A DNA stretch of 64,000 nt from S5-327 sp965200975 (GCA_965200975.1 OZ241740.1:310001-374000); one strand, 5' to 3'. Counted from the stretch's first letter, positions 50,854 to 59,523 are shown. Numbers and translations are program-made. The notes: generated from the letters alone by a model not told the origin.

Positions 50854-51885
50854 ATGAGAACTTCCCTCTTGCACCGATTGCTTCTGCTGGCGTCCGTCGT
50901 CTTGGCGACGGCAGCCCTGGCCGGCTGCGGGCTGTTGGACACCACAGGCTACGTCGCCTACACCGTCGGCGAACCCGGCGCCCGCGACATTGTGGTGACG
51001 ACCCCCGAAGGCGGCGACCGCCGCGTCATCACCGACGACGAGACGGGACAACAGGCCGACGACTTCGACCCCGTGTGGTCGCCCAGCGGCCAGCTCATCG
51101 CCTTTCTCTCCAACCGCGACGGCAACATCGAGATATACGTCGCGGTCGCCGACGGCTCCAGCGTCACCCGCGTTACGAACACCAGCGTCGATGAGTCCCA
51201 GGTCGTCTGGTCGCCCGACAGCTCGCGCGTCGCCTACGTCTCCGAAACTGCCGACGGCAAGCCCGCTGTCTTCTGGCTCTCCCTCTCCAACCTCCTGCCC
51301 GACCGCCTCTTGCTCACCGATCACGGAGAGACCAATCCCGCATGGTCGCCTCAAGGCGACTGGATCGCCTTTGTCGACCTCAACGAGTCCGGCGAGTCCA
51401 CCGGCGTAGTCTTGCGCAACCCGGACGCCGTCGATCGCGTCCAACTGTCGCAATCTACAGACTACGCGCCTGCATGGTCGCCCGACGGTAGGAGCGTCGC
51501 GTTCGTCTCGCTCCGCGACGGCGACGAGGAGATATACGTCGTAGAAGTTGGCAACGACGGGCCTGCAGGCGCCGTCGCCCAAGTCACCGACAACCGAGGC
51601 GTCGATTACGCGCCCGCTTGGTCGCCCGACGGCCAGCGCCTCGCGTTCCTCTCCGACCGCGAAGGCACGCTCGACATCTATAGCTCCTCTCCCGACGGCA
51701 GAGAGCTTACCGCGCTCACTGACTCCGACGACGCGGACGAGACTGCGGTCGCCTGGGGCCCCGACGGGCGGATCATCTACGCCGTGACTACCGAAACCGC
51801 TTCGAGAGTCGCAGTGCTCGATCCGGACAGCGACGCCGTAAGCGTAAGCGCCGACGGAGAAGTCGCCACCCACCCCGACTGGTAG
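50854..51885 (+). CDS. TolB/WD40-like beta-propeller lipoprotein
   Basis: This 343-residue protein has a lipoprotein signal ending LAGC (C25). Five or six PD40/WD40-like blades follow, each with the signature W-S-P-(D/S)-G followed by (I/V)AF(L/V)S: FDPVWSPSGQLIAFLSNRDG, YAPAWSPDGRSVAFVS and YAPAWSPDGQRLAFLSDREG. Such extracytoplasmic propellers usually bind proteins or ligands. No TolA/Pal genes are near, so a Tol function is not implied. Confidence 0.88.
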   Translation: MRTSLLHRLLLLASVVLATAALAGCGLLDTTGYVAYTVGEPGARDIVVTTPEGGDRRVITDDETGQQADDFDPVWSPSGQLIAFLSNRDGNIEIYVAVADGSSVTRVTNTSVDESQVVWSPDSSRVAYVSETADGKPAVFWLSLSNLLPDRLLLTDHGETNPAWSPQGDWIAFVDLNESGESTGVVLRNPDAVDRVQLSQSTDYAPAWSPDGRSVAFVSLRDGDEEIYVVEVGNDGPAGAVAQVTDNRGVDYAPAWSPDGQRLAFLSDREGTLDIYSSSPDGRELTALTDSDDADETAVAWGPDGRIIYAVTTETASRVAVLDPDSDAVSVSADGEVATHPDW

Positions 51886-51900
51886 CGCCGCCCCGGTTTA

Positions 51901-52178
51901 GCGCAACTGCTGGGAGGGCGTTCGCTCCCCCAGACCGACCCCTTGAGGAAAAAGCGCGATTGCTGGGAGAGCGTTCGCTCCCCCAGACCCCCCCGAGGAG
52001 AAAGCGCAACTGCTGGGAGAGCGTTCGCTCCCCCAGACCCCCTGGGAGGGGGAAAAGCGCGGCCTGCTTGGAAGAGCGTGCGCTCCCCCAGACCCCTGAG
52101 GGGGAAGCGTGGCTTGCTGGGAGAGCGTTCGCTCCCCCAGACCCCCTGGGAGGGGAGAAAGCGCGGCTGCTGGGAGGT
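51901..52178. repeat. Tandem array of palindromic repeats (5 copies plus a partial sixth)
   Basis: Units begin at 51901, 51954, 52004, 52057, 52107 and (partial) 52161; period 50-54 bp. Each unit carries a palindrome with arms CTGGGAGAGCG and CGCTCCCCCAG around TT, then a second small palindrome CCCCTGGGAGGGG in most copies. Starts and spacers vary slightly between copies. The array ends at the ftsH stop codon. Single copies of the family recur at 60794-60935. Confidence 0.85.
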
Positions 52179-54031
52179 TAGGCCGGAGTGGGGAAGGCGC
52201 CGTCGAGAGGCGGGGCCTCGGAGGCGAACAGCCGGTCGAGATCCGGCCCCTCAACCGTCTCATGCTGCATGAGGTGGCGCGCAACCTGCGTCAGCTTGGG
52301 GTAATGCTCCAGCAGCACCCGCTTGGCGGTGTGGTACGCCTCGACCACGATGCCCTGCACCTCTTCGTCGATCTCCTGCGCGACTTTCTCGGAGTAGTCT
52401 CGCTGCTCGGAGATCTCGCGCCCCAGGAATATCATGTCTTCCCGCTTGCCGAACGTGCGGGGGAGCAGGTTCTCGCTCATGCCGTAGCGCGTCACCATCG
52501 CCCGCGCTATCTGCGTAACCTGTTCGAGGTCGTTGCTCGCGCCCGTCGTTACCTCGCCGAACGTGATCTCTTCGGCGACGCGGCCTCCGAGCGCCATCGC
52601 GATGCGGTCCATCAACTGCGGGCGCGTGTAGAACATCCGGTCCTCTTCGGGCAGCGACTTCGTGTAGCCCGCCGCCATACCGCGCGAGATAACCGATATC
52701 TTCTGCACCGGGTCGGCGTGCGGCAGCAGATGCCCCACCAGAGCGTGGCCGCCTTCGTGATACGCCACGATCTCCTTCTCGTGCTGCGAGATGACCCTCG
52801 TGCGCCGCTCCGGGCCCAACGTGACGCGGTCGACCGACTCGAGGAACTCCGGCATGCCGATGAGCTTCTTCTGACGGCGGGCTGCGAGGATCGCCGCCTC
52901 GTTCACGAGGTTCGCCAGGTCGGCGCCGCTGAAACCGGGCGTCTGCCGCGCGAGCCGCTCGAGCTCCACTTCATCGTCCAGCGGCTTCCCGGTCGAGTGC
53001 ACTTTCAGAATAGCGACCCGCCCATTGATGTCCGGCTGGTCGAGCACCACGCGCCGGTCGAAACGCCCGGGCCGCAGGAGCGCAGGGTCGAGGATGTCCG
53101 GCCGGTTCGTCGCTGCAATGACGATGACGTTGGTGCTCGTGTCGAACCCGTCCATCTCGACGAGGATCTGGTTGAGCGTCTGCTCGCGCTCGTCGTGCCC
53201 GCCGCCGAGTCCTGCGCCGCGGTGCCGCCCGACAGCGTCGATCTCGTCGACGAACACAATCGCCGGCGCGTTGCGCTTGGCCTGATCGAACAGGTCTCTC
53301 ACGCGGGAGGCGCCCACGCCCACGAACATTTCGACGAACTCGGAGCCGCTGATCGAGAAGAACGGCACGCCCGCCTCGCCGGCCACTGCGCGGCTCAGCA
53401 GCGTCTTGCCCGTGCCGGGAGGCCCGACCATGAGCACGCCCTTGGGTATGTGAGCCCCCAGAGAGAGAAAGCGTTCCGGGTATTTCAGGAACTCCACCAC
53501 TTCCTGCAGCTCGGTTTTCGACTCCTCGACGCCGGCGACGTCGGCGAACGTGACCGTGGGGCGGTTGGCGGTGAACATCCGGGCGCGGCTTCTGCCGAAC
53601 CCCAGCGCCTGATTGTTCGCCCCCTGCGCCTGCCGCATCATGAACAGGAGAATGGCGCCGAAGAAGATGAGCGGGAGGAACTGGAAGAAGATGCCCAGCA
53701 GGTTGCTGAACCCGCTCGGCTGCGTCACCTCGATGCGGATGCCCTGCTCGAGGGGGTCGATGTTCGCAGCCTCGAGAATCTCGAAGATGGTCGACCCCGG
53801 CTCCTTGTTGGTGACGAGAGGATTTGCCGGGTCTTGCCGCGATGTGGCGGTCAGCGTGTCGCCGTCGACGACAATCTCGGTGATCTGACCGTTCGCAGCC
53901 TGGTTGAGGATGGTGGTCAGGTTGCTCTGAGTGCCGGCCGCACGGGATCCGAAGAGCGTGAAGAAGATGGCGAGGACCGCCACGAAGACGATGATGTAGA
54001 TGAATGCGTTGCCTATCCAGCGATTGGGCAT
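52178..54031 (-). CDS. ftsH: FtsH, membrane-bound AAA+ zinc protease
   Basis: This protease of about 617 residues has two N-terminal membrane helices and a periplasmic domain between them. The AAA+ module has Walker A GPPGTGKT, Walker B FVDEIDAVGR and the SRH ATNRPDILDPALLRPGRFDR. The zinc motif reads HEGGH instead of the common HEAGH. It hydrolyses misfolded and regulatory membrane proteins. I chose the ATG at 54031 (MPNRWIGNAF); an in-frame ATG at 54058 and one at 54100 are possible. The 3' end abuts the palindromic repeat array. Confidence 0.95.
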   Translation of the reverse strand: MPNRWIGNAFIYIIVFVAVLAIFFTLFGSRAAGTQSNLTTILNQAANGQITEIVVDGDTLTATSRQDPANPLVTNKEPGSTIFEILEAANIDPLEQGIRIEVTQPSGFSNLLGIFFQFLPLIFFGAILLFMMRQAQGANNQALGFGRSRARMFTANRPTVTFADVAGVEESKTELQEVVEFLKYPERFLSLGAHIPKGVLMVGPPGTGKTLLSRAVAGEAGVPFFSISGSEFVEMFVGVGASRVRDLFDQAKRNAPAIVFVDEIDAVGRHRGAGLGGGHDEREQTLNQILVEMDGFDTSTNVIVIAATNRPDILDPALLRPGRFDRRVVLDQPDINGRVAILKVHSTGKPLDDEVELERLARQTPGFSGADLANLVNEAAILAARRQKKLIGMPEFLESVDRVTLGPERRTRVISQHEKEIVAYHEGGHALVGHLLPHADPVQKISVISRGMAAGYTKSLPEEDRMFYTRPQLMDRIAMALGGRVAEEITFGEVTTGASNDLEQVTQIARAMVTRYGMSENLLPRTFGKREDMIFLGREISEQRDYSEKVAQEIDEEVQGIVVEAYHTAKRVLLEHYPKLTQVARHLMQHETVEGPDLDRLFASEAPPLDGAFPTPA

Positions 54032-54206
54032 AGTCCCTGAGCTCCGAAGGGCTGCCATAGCCCCGACTAACAGCTTACCGCACAGGAGAGAGGCGGGCAA
54101 AACGCCCTACGCCGCACCGCGTTTCGTTGACGCCCCGAAAGGCGGCACTTAACATTAGGCGCCGTGGGGGCGCGCAGAGCCCATTATGCCCGAAGCGAGA
54201 CGCTGA

Positions 54207-55046
54207 ATGGACACTGAGACGCTTTCACTTGAAGAAGCACTTTCCCGATACCTCTCCGGCGCGGACGCTCCCAGGCCCGGCGCTAGGAAGGCCGCGTCCG
54301 ACGCGGGCAAGCTGAGCCCGTACGGGCGGCAAGAGCTCCACCGGTTTGGCCGGTTCATCGGCCTCCGCCGTATGACGGAGTCGCTCACCCCGCCCGAAGT
54401 AGCCGACTACACCGAGACCGTTGTGAGGTCGGGCGGCGACGTCAAAGGCCGCCTCGAACCCGTCAAGGACTTTCTCGCGTACCTGAAAAAGGAGAAGTTC
54501 AACGGGCACAGCCTCTCCGCGCACGTCAAGATCCCCCGCGCAACGATGAAGGCCGCGGCGGCTGCCGAGGCTGCGTTCGAGACGATAAACATGACCGAGA
54601 GCGGCCTGGAGGCGGTCAGGACTGAGCTCAGCGGCCTGAAGGAGCAGCGCGTCGGCATCGTCGAGGCCATCCGCATCGCCGCTGCCGACAAGGACTTCCG
54701 CGAGAATGCGCCGCTCGACGCCGCCAAGGACGAACAGGGGCAGGCCGAGGCCCGCATCCGCGAACTCGAAGAGATAATCCGCCGCGCAGTCGTGGTCGAT
54801 CCTTCCAGGCAGTCCGGGCAGGTCGGCGTCGGCCTCGGCGCGACGGTCGTGCTGCAAAGCCTCGACACCGGCAAGGAGACCTCCTACACGATGGTCGACT
54901 CCATAGAGGCCAATCCTGTCGAAGGGAAAATCTCGCTCGCTTCGCCTATGGGCGAGGCGCTTGCGGGGCGCTCGGAAGGGGAAAAGGTCGAAGTCAAGAC
55001 GCCGAAGGGCGCCCGGCCCTATCGGATAGTATCGGTCAGTTTCTAG
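54207..55046 (+). CDS. greA: GreA-like transcription factor with an N-terminal integrase-core-binding-like domain
   Basis: This 279-residue protein is about 120 residues longer than GreA. The C-terminal ~150 residues are GreA-like. They comprise a coiled coil NMTESGLEAVRTELSGLKEQ, a tip with AAADKDFRENAPLDAAKDEQ in place of GreA's acidic D/E tip region, and the FKBP-like domain VVLQSLDTGKETSYTMVD and GKISLASPMGEAL. Residues ~5-100 (LEEALSRYLSG, then RQELHRFGRFIGLRRMT, then VKDFLAYLKKEKF) resemble the SAM-like core-binding domain of tyrosine recombinases. GreA rescues backtracked RNA polymerase. The extra domain may bind DNA, which is inference. Confidence 0.82.
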   Translation: MDTETLSLEEALSRYLSGADAPRPGARKAASDAGKLSPYGRQELHRFGRFIGLRRMTESLTPPEVADYTETVVRSGGDVKGRLEPVKDFLAYLKKEKFNGHSLSAHVKIPRATMKAAAAAEAAFETINMTESGLEAVRTELSGLKEQRVGIVEAIRIAAADKDFRENAPLDAAKDEQGQAEARIRELEEIIRRAVVVDPSRQSGQVGVGLGATVVLQSLDTGKETSYTMVDSIEANPVEGKISLASPMGEALAGRSEGEKVEVKTPKGARPYRIVSVSF

Positions 55047-55123
55047 CCCTGCTCACTCGTATCGCACGCAAACTCCTCTGGGGCGCCGCCTACCGGCGCC
55101 TGGCGCGTCCCGCGCTGTTCAAA

Positions 55124-56080
55124 TTGCCCCCCGAGACGGCTATGAACGCCGGCGAGCAAGCGCTCGCTTTGCGCTCTTTCTGGCGCGCGCTCGCGCCCTC
55201 CGACGCTAGCGTGAGTATGCCTGCGGCCATAGCCGGCGTTGACCTGCGCAACCCTGTCGGCCTCGCCGCCGGGCTCGACAAGCGATGCGCATACCTCGAC
55301 GTCCTCGGCGGCTGGGGGTTCGGTTACGTCGTAGGCGGCACGGTTACCGCCCAGGCTCGCGCCGGCAACCCCAAGCCCCGCGTGCTGCGTATCCCCGAGT
55401 CGGAGTCGCTCATCAACGCGCTTGGGTTCCCCGGCGACGGTCTCGAGAGGGCGATCCTCAGACTCGAACGCCTCAGGCGGCGAGGCTGCTCCGCGCGCGT
55501 CTTTGTCAGCGTTGCCGCGCTCGACGAGCAGGAGACGCTCTACTGCGTCTCCCGTCTGTCGCGCGTGGCCGACGCCATCGAACTCAACATCAGCTCCCCG
55601 AACACTTCCGGACTGCGCCGCTTCCACGACCCTGCAGCCCTGCGCGGCCTGCTGGATATGCTCGCGCAAGACCGGAACAGGCCGCTGTTCGTGAAACTCC
55701 CGCCCTACGGTGTGAACTCCCAGCGTGACTCGATACTTGCGCTGGCGCGCGTCTGTCGCGAGGCCGGCGTAGACGGAGTGACTGCTGCGAACACCATTCC
55801 CGTCGCCGACCCCAGGCTCGCCTCGGGACGCGGCGGCCTGAGCGGCCGCGCCATCCTCGGAAACTTGCTGGAGATGCTCCCCGAGATACGGGCGGAGATC
55901 GGCCCGGCCCTTGCGCTGAACGCTTGCGGAGGCATCTCCTCAGCAGACGATGCGCGCGCCGCTATGGCGGCGGGCGCCGACACCGTGCAGCTGTACACCG
56001 CCCTCGTCTACCAGGGCCCGGCGCTCGTCGACGACATATGCAGAGGCTTGCGCGCCCGCCCGCCGGAGCGAAGGGTATGA
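55124..56080 (+). CDS. pyrD: PyrD, class 2 dihydroorotate dehydrogenase
   Basis: This quinone-dependent enzyme oxidises dihydroorotate to orotate in pyrimidine synthesis. FMN-site motifs are PVGLAAGLDK, FGYVVGGTVT, ELNISSPNTSGLR with the catalytic serine, VKLPPYG, AANTIP, and GGISSADDARAAMAAGADTVQLYTALVYQGP. The boundary given uses the TTG at 55124. However, sense codons in the same frame continue upstream to the greA stop and read as the family's membrane-docking N-terminus (RIARKLLWGAAYRRLARPAL). No ATG, GTG or TTG is there; a CTG at 55049 is the best candidate start. Confidence 0.9.
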   Translation: MPPETAMNAGEQALALRSFWRALAPSDASVSMPAAIAGVDLRNPVGLAAGLDKRCAYLDVLGGWGFGYVVGGTVTAQARAGNPKPRVLRIPESESLINALGFPGDGLERAILRLERLRRRGCSARVFVSVAALDEQETLYCVSRLSRVADAIELNISSPNTSGLRRFHDPAALRGLLDMLAQDRNRPLFVKLPPYGVNSQRDSILALARVCREAGVDGVTAANTIPVADPRLASGRGGLSGRAILGNLLEMLPEIRAEIGPALALNACGGISSADDARAAMAAGADTVQLYTALVYQGPALVDDICRGLRARPPERRV

Positions 56081-56406
56081 CCGACGCAGAGCAGCGCATC
56101 CGCGACGCAGAGGACGAGCTCGCCCGGATTGGCCCGCTGCGGCATCTCGCCGATGAAGTGCGCTCCTATCCGCTCAAGCTCCTCAGGCGCGTCGCCGAGC
56201 AGTACGCGGAGCGGAACGCTCCCGTGCCCGACCACGTGCTGCGCCTGCCTCCGTACCTTGGCGAAACCGCCCTCCGCGCTCTCGTCGAGGGCGGCTACGT
56301 AAGCCGCGCCGACGAGCCTGCCAGAGCTATCTACGCGTACGTTCCTACCGAGAAAGGGTTGTCGCTGCTCGCGGCAACCGGCCTCGCCGGACAGCCTTCC
56401 CCCTAG
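56077..56406 (+). CDS. Small winged-helix-like hypothetical protein
   Basis: This 109-residue protein starts at an ATG overlapping the pyrD stop (ATGA). It has a helical N-terminal half (DAEDELARIG...ADEVRSYPLKLLRRVAEQY). The C-terminal part, LGETALRALVEGGYVSRADEPARAIYAYVPTEKG, resembles the wing of a helix-turn-helix domain. No known family recognised. It is probably co-translated with pyrD, and converges with the next minus-strand gene. Confidence 0.65.
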   Translation: MTDAEQRIRDAEDELARIGPLRHLADEVRSYPLKLLRRVAEQYAERNAPVPDHVLRLPPYLGETALRALVEGGYVSRADEPARAIYAYVPTEKGLSLLAATGLAGQPSP

Positions 56407-57518
56407 CGGTCGGCGCCGCGCATCCAGTTCAGCTCTATGAACCCCTGGCCTACGCGCTCCCCCGACGCGTCCAGGGCGTCGACTCCCGACTCCCAATAAG
56501 CGACCTGCAAGAGGACGCCGACGACCTCCGATTCCGCCGAAAGCGGCTGCAGGCGCAGCGACAGCCCCGCGCGAGGAACCTCCACCCGCCACTCGGTGCG
56601 GAAGACCGTTCCGGTATGCGGACTGCGCCACTCCGCCTCGCCTGGCGTGAACGTGAACTCGTGCGGTGAAAGATGAACCGCCTCGCCGCCGGGGGAGCGC
56701 AGCGTCGCGTACTGCGAAATCGGCGCGCCTGTGGCGTCGTACAGCAACGAGGCCATCAGGTCGGTCCCGTCGTCGAGTTGCAGGCTTGTCCAGTCCCACT
56801 CCGCCTGAGTGGGCTGAAAGTCGCCCCACTGCTTGTCGAGCCACCCCAGACCGGAGACCTCCAAAACGCCGTGCTCGGGAGTGGCGAGGGAGCCTTCGAT
56901 GGCGAGCCTTGGCCGCGTGTAGTAGTAGGTGATCCCTGCCTCCTGGAAATCGAGTAAGCCAATGCCGCCGTGCAACAGCGGTTCGGTTGTGGAGACGAGC
57001 CGCAAGTCGTACGAGTAATCGCCGACGGCGGCCCGCAGCGCGTACTCCTCGCCGCCTGCGCCCGACATCAGCCCGTCGCCGAACGCTATCGAGAAATCGC
57101 CGGGCGCGGCGGATAGCGGAGCATTCTCCGAGCGCAGGCGCTCGGCGGACGCGTGATCGCCGGTTGCAGCGTCGGCCAAGCCGATCTGCCTCACGTAGAG
57201 CGTGCGCGCAGTATCGGGCTCTCGTATCTGAAAGACCACGTCGTGCAGCGCGAACCGAGACCCGTTCTCCGCGGTGAGGTGAGCGTTGAAGTACCACCAC
57301 TCCGCCATGAAATCGTGGGGAGACTCGTCGGCGGGCAGCGTCAGCGGCGGCAGTCCGAAGTCCGGCGTAGGCGTAGGCGTGGGAACGGGAGACGGCGTCG
57401 CTGTAGGAGTAGGAGTCGGCGCCGGGGCGGCGCAGGCGGCGGTCAGGGCAACGGTTAACAGACCGGCGATGGAAGCGGTGGAAGCGATGGAGAACAGAGA
57501 GCGGAGTCGAGTGCTCAT
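56403..57518 (-). CDS. Lipocalin-like CrtC/AttH-domain lipoprotein
   Basis: This 371-residue protein has a lipoprotein signal ending LTAAC (C29) and a Pro/Thr-rich linker (TPTPTATPSPVPTPTPTP). A beta-rich domain follows with FMAEWWYFNAHLTAENGSRF, YYYTRPRLAIEGSL, LGWLDKQWGDFQ and WDWTSLQLDDGTDLMA. These are hallmarks of the AttH/carotenoid 1,2-hydratase family. It is secreted and lipid-anchored. The substrate, if any, cannot be told; some family members hydrate carotenoids. It converges with the pyrD unit. Confidence 0.88.
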   Translation of the reverse strand: MSTRLRSLFSIASTASIAGLLTVALTAACAAPAPTPTPTATPSPVPTPTPTPDFGLPPLTLPADESPHDFMAEWWYFNAHLTAENGSRFALHDVVFQIREPDTARTLYVRQIGLADAATGDHASAERLRSENAPLSAAPGDFSIAFGDGLMSGAGGEEYALRAAVGDYSYDLRLVSTTEPLLHGGIGLLDFQEAGITYYYTRPRLAIEGSLATPEHGVLEVSGLGWLDKQWGDFQPTQAEWDWTSLQLDDGTDLMASLLYDATGAPISQYATLRSPGGEAVHLSPHEFTFTPGEAEWRSPHTGTVFRTEWRVEVPRAGLSLRLQPLSAESEVVGVLLQVAYWESGVDALDASGERVGQGFIELNWMRGADR

Positions 57519-57585
57519 ATGACGCCGCCCTCAGGTTACCAGTCCGGCGGAGATTAGGGTTCTAGGAGGGAAGCGCCGCAGCAAG

Positions 57586-57591
57586 TACAAT
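57586..57591 (+). promoter_or_regulatory. -10-like box before the alpha/beta hydrolase gene
   Basis: TACAAT, eight bases before the ATG at 57600. A GGAGGG further upstream at about 57565 is too far to be the ribosome site. Fits a near-leaderless message. Confidence 0.4.
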
Positions 57592-57599
57592 CTGCCGCC

Positions 57600-58526
57600 A
57601 TGAAGCGCAATCTCCTCCTCGTCGCCCTGGGACTCCTCCTGTTTGCTGTGATCTACTTCGGCGCCGCGTGGTACATCGTCGGCGCAACGCTCCGCGCTGA
57701 GGCTGTTCCCATAGAGGAGCGCCCCGACGCTTACGGTCTCGCCTACGAGGAGGTGGAATTCTCTCCGCGCGATTGGCCGGAGATAACGTTGCGGGGCTGG
57801 TGGATCCCCGCGGCGGAAGAGTCCAGGGCGACCGTCGTCCGCGTCCATGGCGTCGACATGAACCGGGCCGAGCTTCTTGGGCTTACCGCTGCGCTGGCGG
57901 TTGGAGGCTACTCCGTCCTTGCGTTCGACCTGCGCGGACACGGAGAGTCCGACGCGGCGGCGATGGGGGCGGGGCTGCACGAGATAGACGACGTGCTCGG
58001 CGCGGTCGACTACGTCATCGCCGAGCGCGGCGCCGAGGAGGGCAAGGTGTTCTTGCACGGCATGTCGTTCGGCGCAGCCATCTCGCTCATGGCCGGAGCA
58101 AGGGACTCACGGATTGGCGGAATCTATTCGGATAGCGCCTTCGCCAATCTGAGCGATCTCGTCGTGCAGGAAGTCGCAGGGCGCACCATCCTGCCGCAAT
58201 GGGCCGCCTGGAGCCTGCGCCCGGGCATCATATGGGTTGCGCAGGCAACCAGGGGACTCAACGTCAACGAGGTGGTTCCGGAAGAGGCCGTCGGCGGCTA
58301 CAACTACCCGCTTGGGCTGGCGCACTGCCGCGCCGACGAGCGCATTGTTATCGGCCACCTTGCCCGCATTCGCATCGCGCTCGATCAGCCTCCGCGCCTG
58401 ACCGTCTACGAGGACTGCGCCCACGGCGACGCTTGGCCGGACTACCCCGACCACTACGAGCGAGTCCTGCTCTCCTACTACGACGAGCTCCTGGGCGTCG
58501 AGTTCCTGCCGGAATTCGGCGGGTAG
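57600..58526 (+). CDS. Alpha/beta hydrolase with N-terminal membrane anchor
   Basis: This 308-residue protein has an N-terminal hydrophobic helix (residues 5-27). The alpha/beta-hydrolase core follows: VVRVHGVDMNR (oxyanion strand), LAFDLRGHGESD, nucleophile elbow LHGMSFGAAIS (GxSxG), and a C-terminal histidine in EDCAHGDAW. Substrate unknown; the family includes esterases and acyl-transferases. It overlaps the Ada-like gene by about 49 bp at the 3' ends (convergent). Confidence 0.85.
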   Translation: MKRNLLLVALGLLLFAVIYFGAAWYIVGATLRAEAVPIEERPDAYGLAYEEVEFSPRDWPEITLRGWWIPAAEESRATVVRVHGVDMNRAELLGLTAALAVGGYSVLAFDLRGHGESDAAAMGAGLHEIDDVLGAVDYVIAERGAEEGKVFLHGMSFGAAISLMAGARDSRIGGIYSDSAFANLSDLVVQEVAGRTILPQWAAWSLRPGIIWVAQATRGLNVNEVVPEEAVGGYNYPLGLAHCRADERIVIGHLARIRIALDQPPRLTVYEDCAHGDAWPDYPDHYERVLLSYYDELLGVEFLPEFGG

Positions 58527-58708
58527 GCGGCGCGCGTCCACGGCCCCGGCGGGCCGTCGAGCGGCTTGCATACTTTGCATGGACGGTAGCCCGCGCCGCG
58601 GGCGTCGGCCTCGGAGGCGAACGTCACGCGGTGCGCGGGCTTGGTTCTGCGTCCCGGCGGACAGTTCGGACGGCAGAAGATGCGCGTCGTTGTGCAGCCG
58701 TTGAACAC
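58478..58708 (-). CDS. Free-standing Ada-type zinc-binding domain protein
   Basis: This 76-residue protein matches the N-terminal metal-binding domain of Ada: TTRIFCRPNCPPGRR and AGYRPCKVCKPLDG. The four zinc cysteines are C12, C16, C43 and C46; C12 aligns with the methyl-accepting Cys38 of E. coli Ada. The AraC and methyltransferase domains are absent. The GTG start lies two bases after the SDR stop, so it is translated with that gene. It may be a methyl-phosphotriester sensor or a simple zinc protein; role unknown. Confidence 0.8.
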   Translation of the reverse strand: MFNGCTTTRIFCRPNCPPGRRTKPAHRVTFASEADARGAGYRPCKVCKPLDGPPGPWTRAAYPPNSGRNSTPRSSS

Positions 58709-58710
58709 CG

Positions 58711-59448
58711 TTAGTGCAGCAGGCCGCCGCCGTCGACGACGATGGACTGCCCGGAGATCATCGCTGCGTCGTCGCTGGCCAGGAATGCGATGAGCGAAGC
58801 GAGGTGCTCGGGATAGACGCGCTCCTTGATCGCCTGGTTCTGCATCGTCCGGTTGAACATCTCCTCGTCGTTGTATTCGAGAGTCCCCGGCGTCGCCACC
58901 TGACCGGGCATAACGGCGTTGACGGTGATGCGGTCGCCCCCAAGCTCCTTCGCCATATTCCAGCTGAGGCCGATGACGGCGCCCTTCGCCGAAACGTACG
59001 GGGTCTGTCCGGGGTTGCCCATAAAGAACGTGCGCGAGGCGACGTTGATGATCCGCCCGTTGCCGCTCGCCTTCAGGTAGGGATGCGCCGCCTTAATGGC
59101 CAGGAAGTAGCCGATGTAGTTCACCTGCGCGAACCGCTCGACTTCCTCTTTCGTCCAGGTCTGCCAGTCTTTCCGGGGAGCTATGAGCCCGGCGTTGTTC
59201 ACGAGAATATCGATGCCGCCCAGCTGCTCGGCTGCGCCTTGCATAGCGGCGGCGAGCTGCTCCTCGTTCGTGGTGTCGCACGCGAACGCAGCGCCGCCGA
59301 GCGAGCGCGCCGCTTCCGCCGCCTCGTCGCCGCGCAGGTCGAGAATGCCGACCTTCGCGCCCTCTTCCGCGAGCCGCTCGGCGGCGGCCCTGCCCAGTCC
59401 TCGCGCGCCGCCGGTGATGACTGCTGCGCGCCCGCTCAATCCACGCAT
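58711..59448 (-). CDS. Short-chain dehydrogenase/reductase
   Basis: This 245-residue classical SDR has the NAD(P) motif ITGGARGLGRAAAERL, NNAG (ILVNNAGLIAP) and the catalytic S-YxxxK (NVASRTFFMGN then YVSAKGAVIGLSWN). The glycine-rich C-terminus ISGQSIVVDGGGLL is typical. GAGGAGGAG precedes the ATG by about 8 nt. Substrate not determinable. The Ada-like gene follows immediately. Confidence 0.92.
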   Translation of the reverse strand: MRGLSGRAAVITGGARGLGRAAAERLAEEGAKVGILDLRGDEAAEAARSLGGAAFACDTTNEEQLAAAMQGAAEQLGGIDILVNNAGLIAPRKDWQTWTKEEVERFAQVNYIGYFLAIKAAHPYLKASGNGRIINVASRTFFMGNPGQTPYVSAKGAVIGLSWNMAKELGGDRITVNAVMPGQVATPGTLEYNDEEMFNRTMQNQAIKERVYPEHLASLIAFLASDDAAMISGQSIVVDGGGLLH

Positions 59449-59523
59449 ACTCTGCTCCTCCTCTAATTCCTCTCGGTCGCTGCGCTGCGGCGTTCGCCGG
59501 CGCTCGTTCGCTCCCCGCGCTCG

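Noticed and set aside
51901..52178. Tandem repeats considered as a CRISPR array.
   Set aside because: Units are self-complementary throughout, spacers are not unique sequences of constant length, and no cas gene is near.
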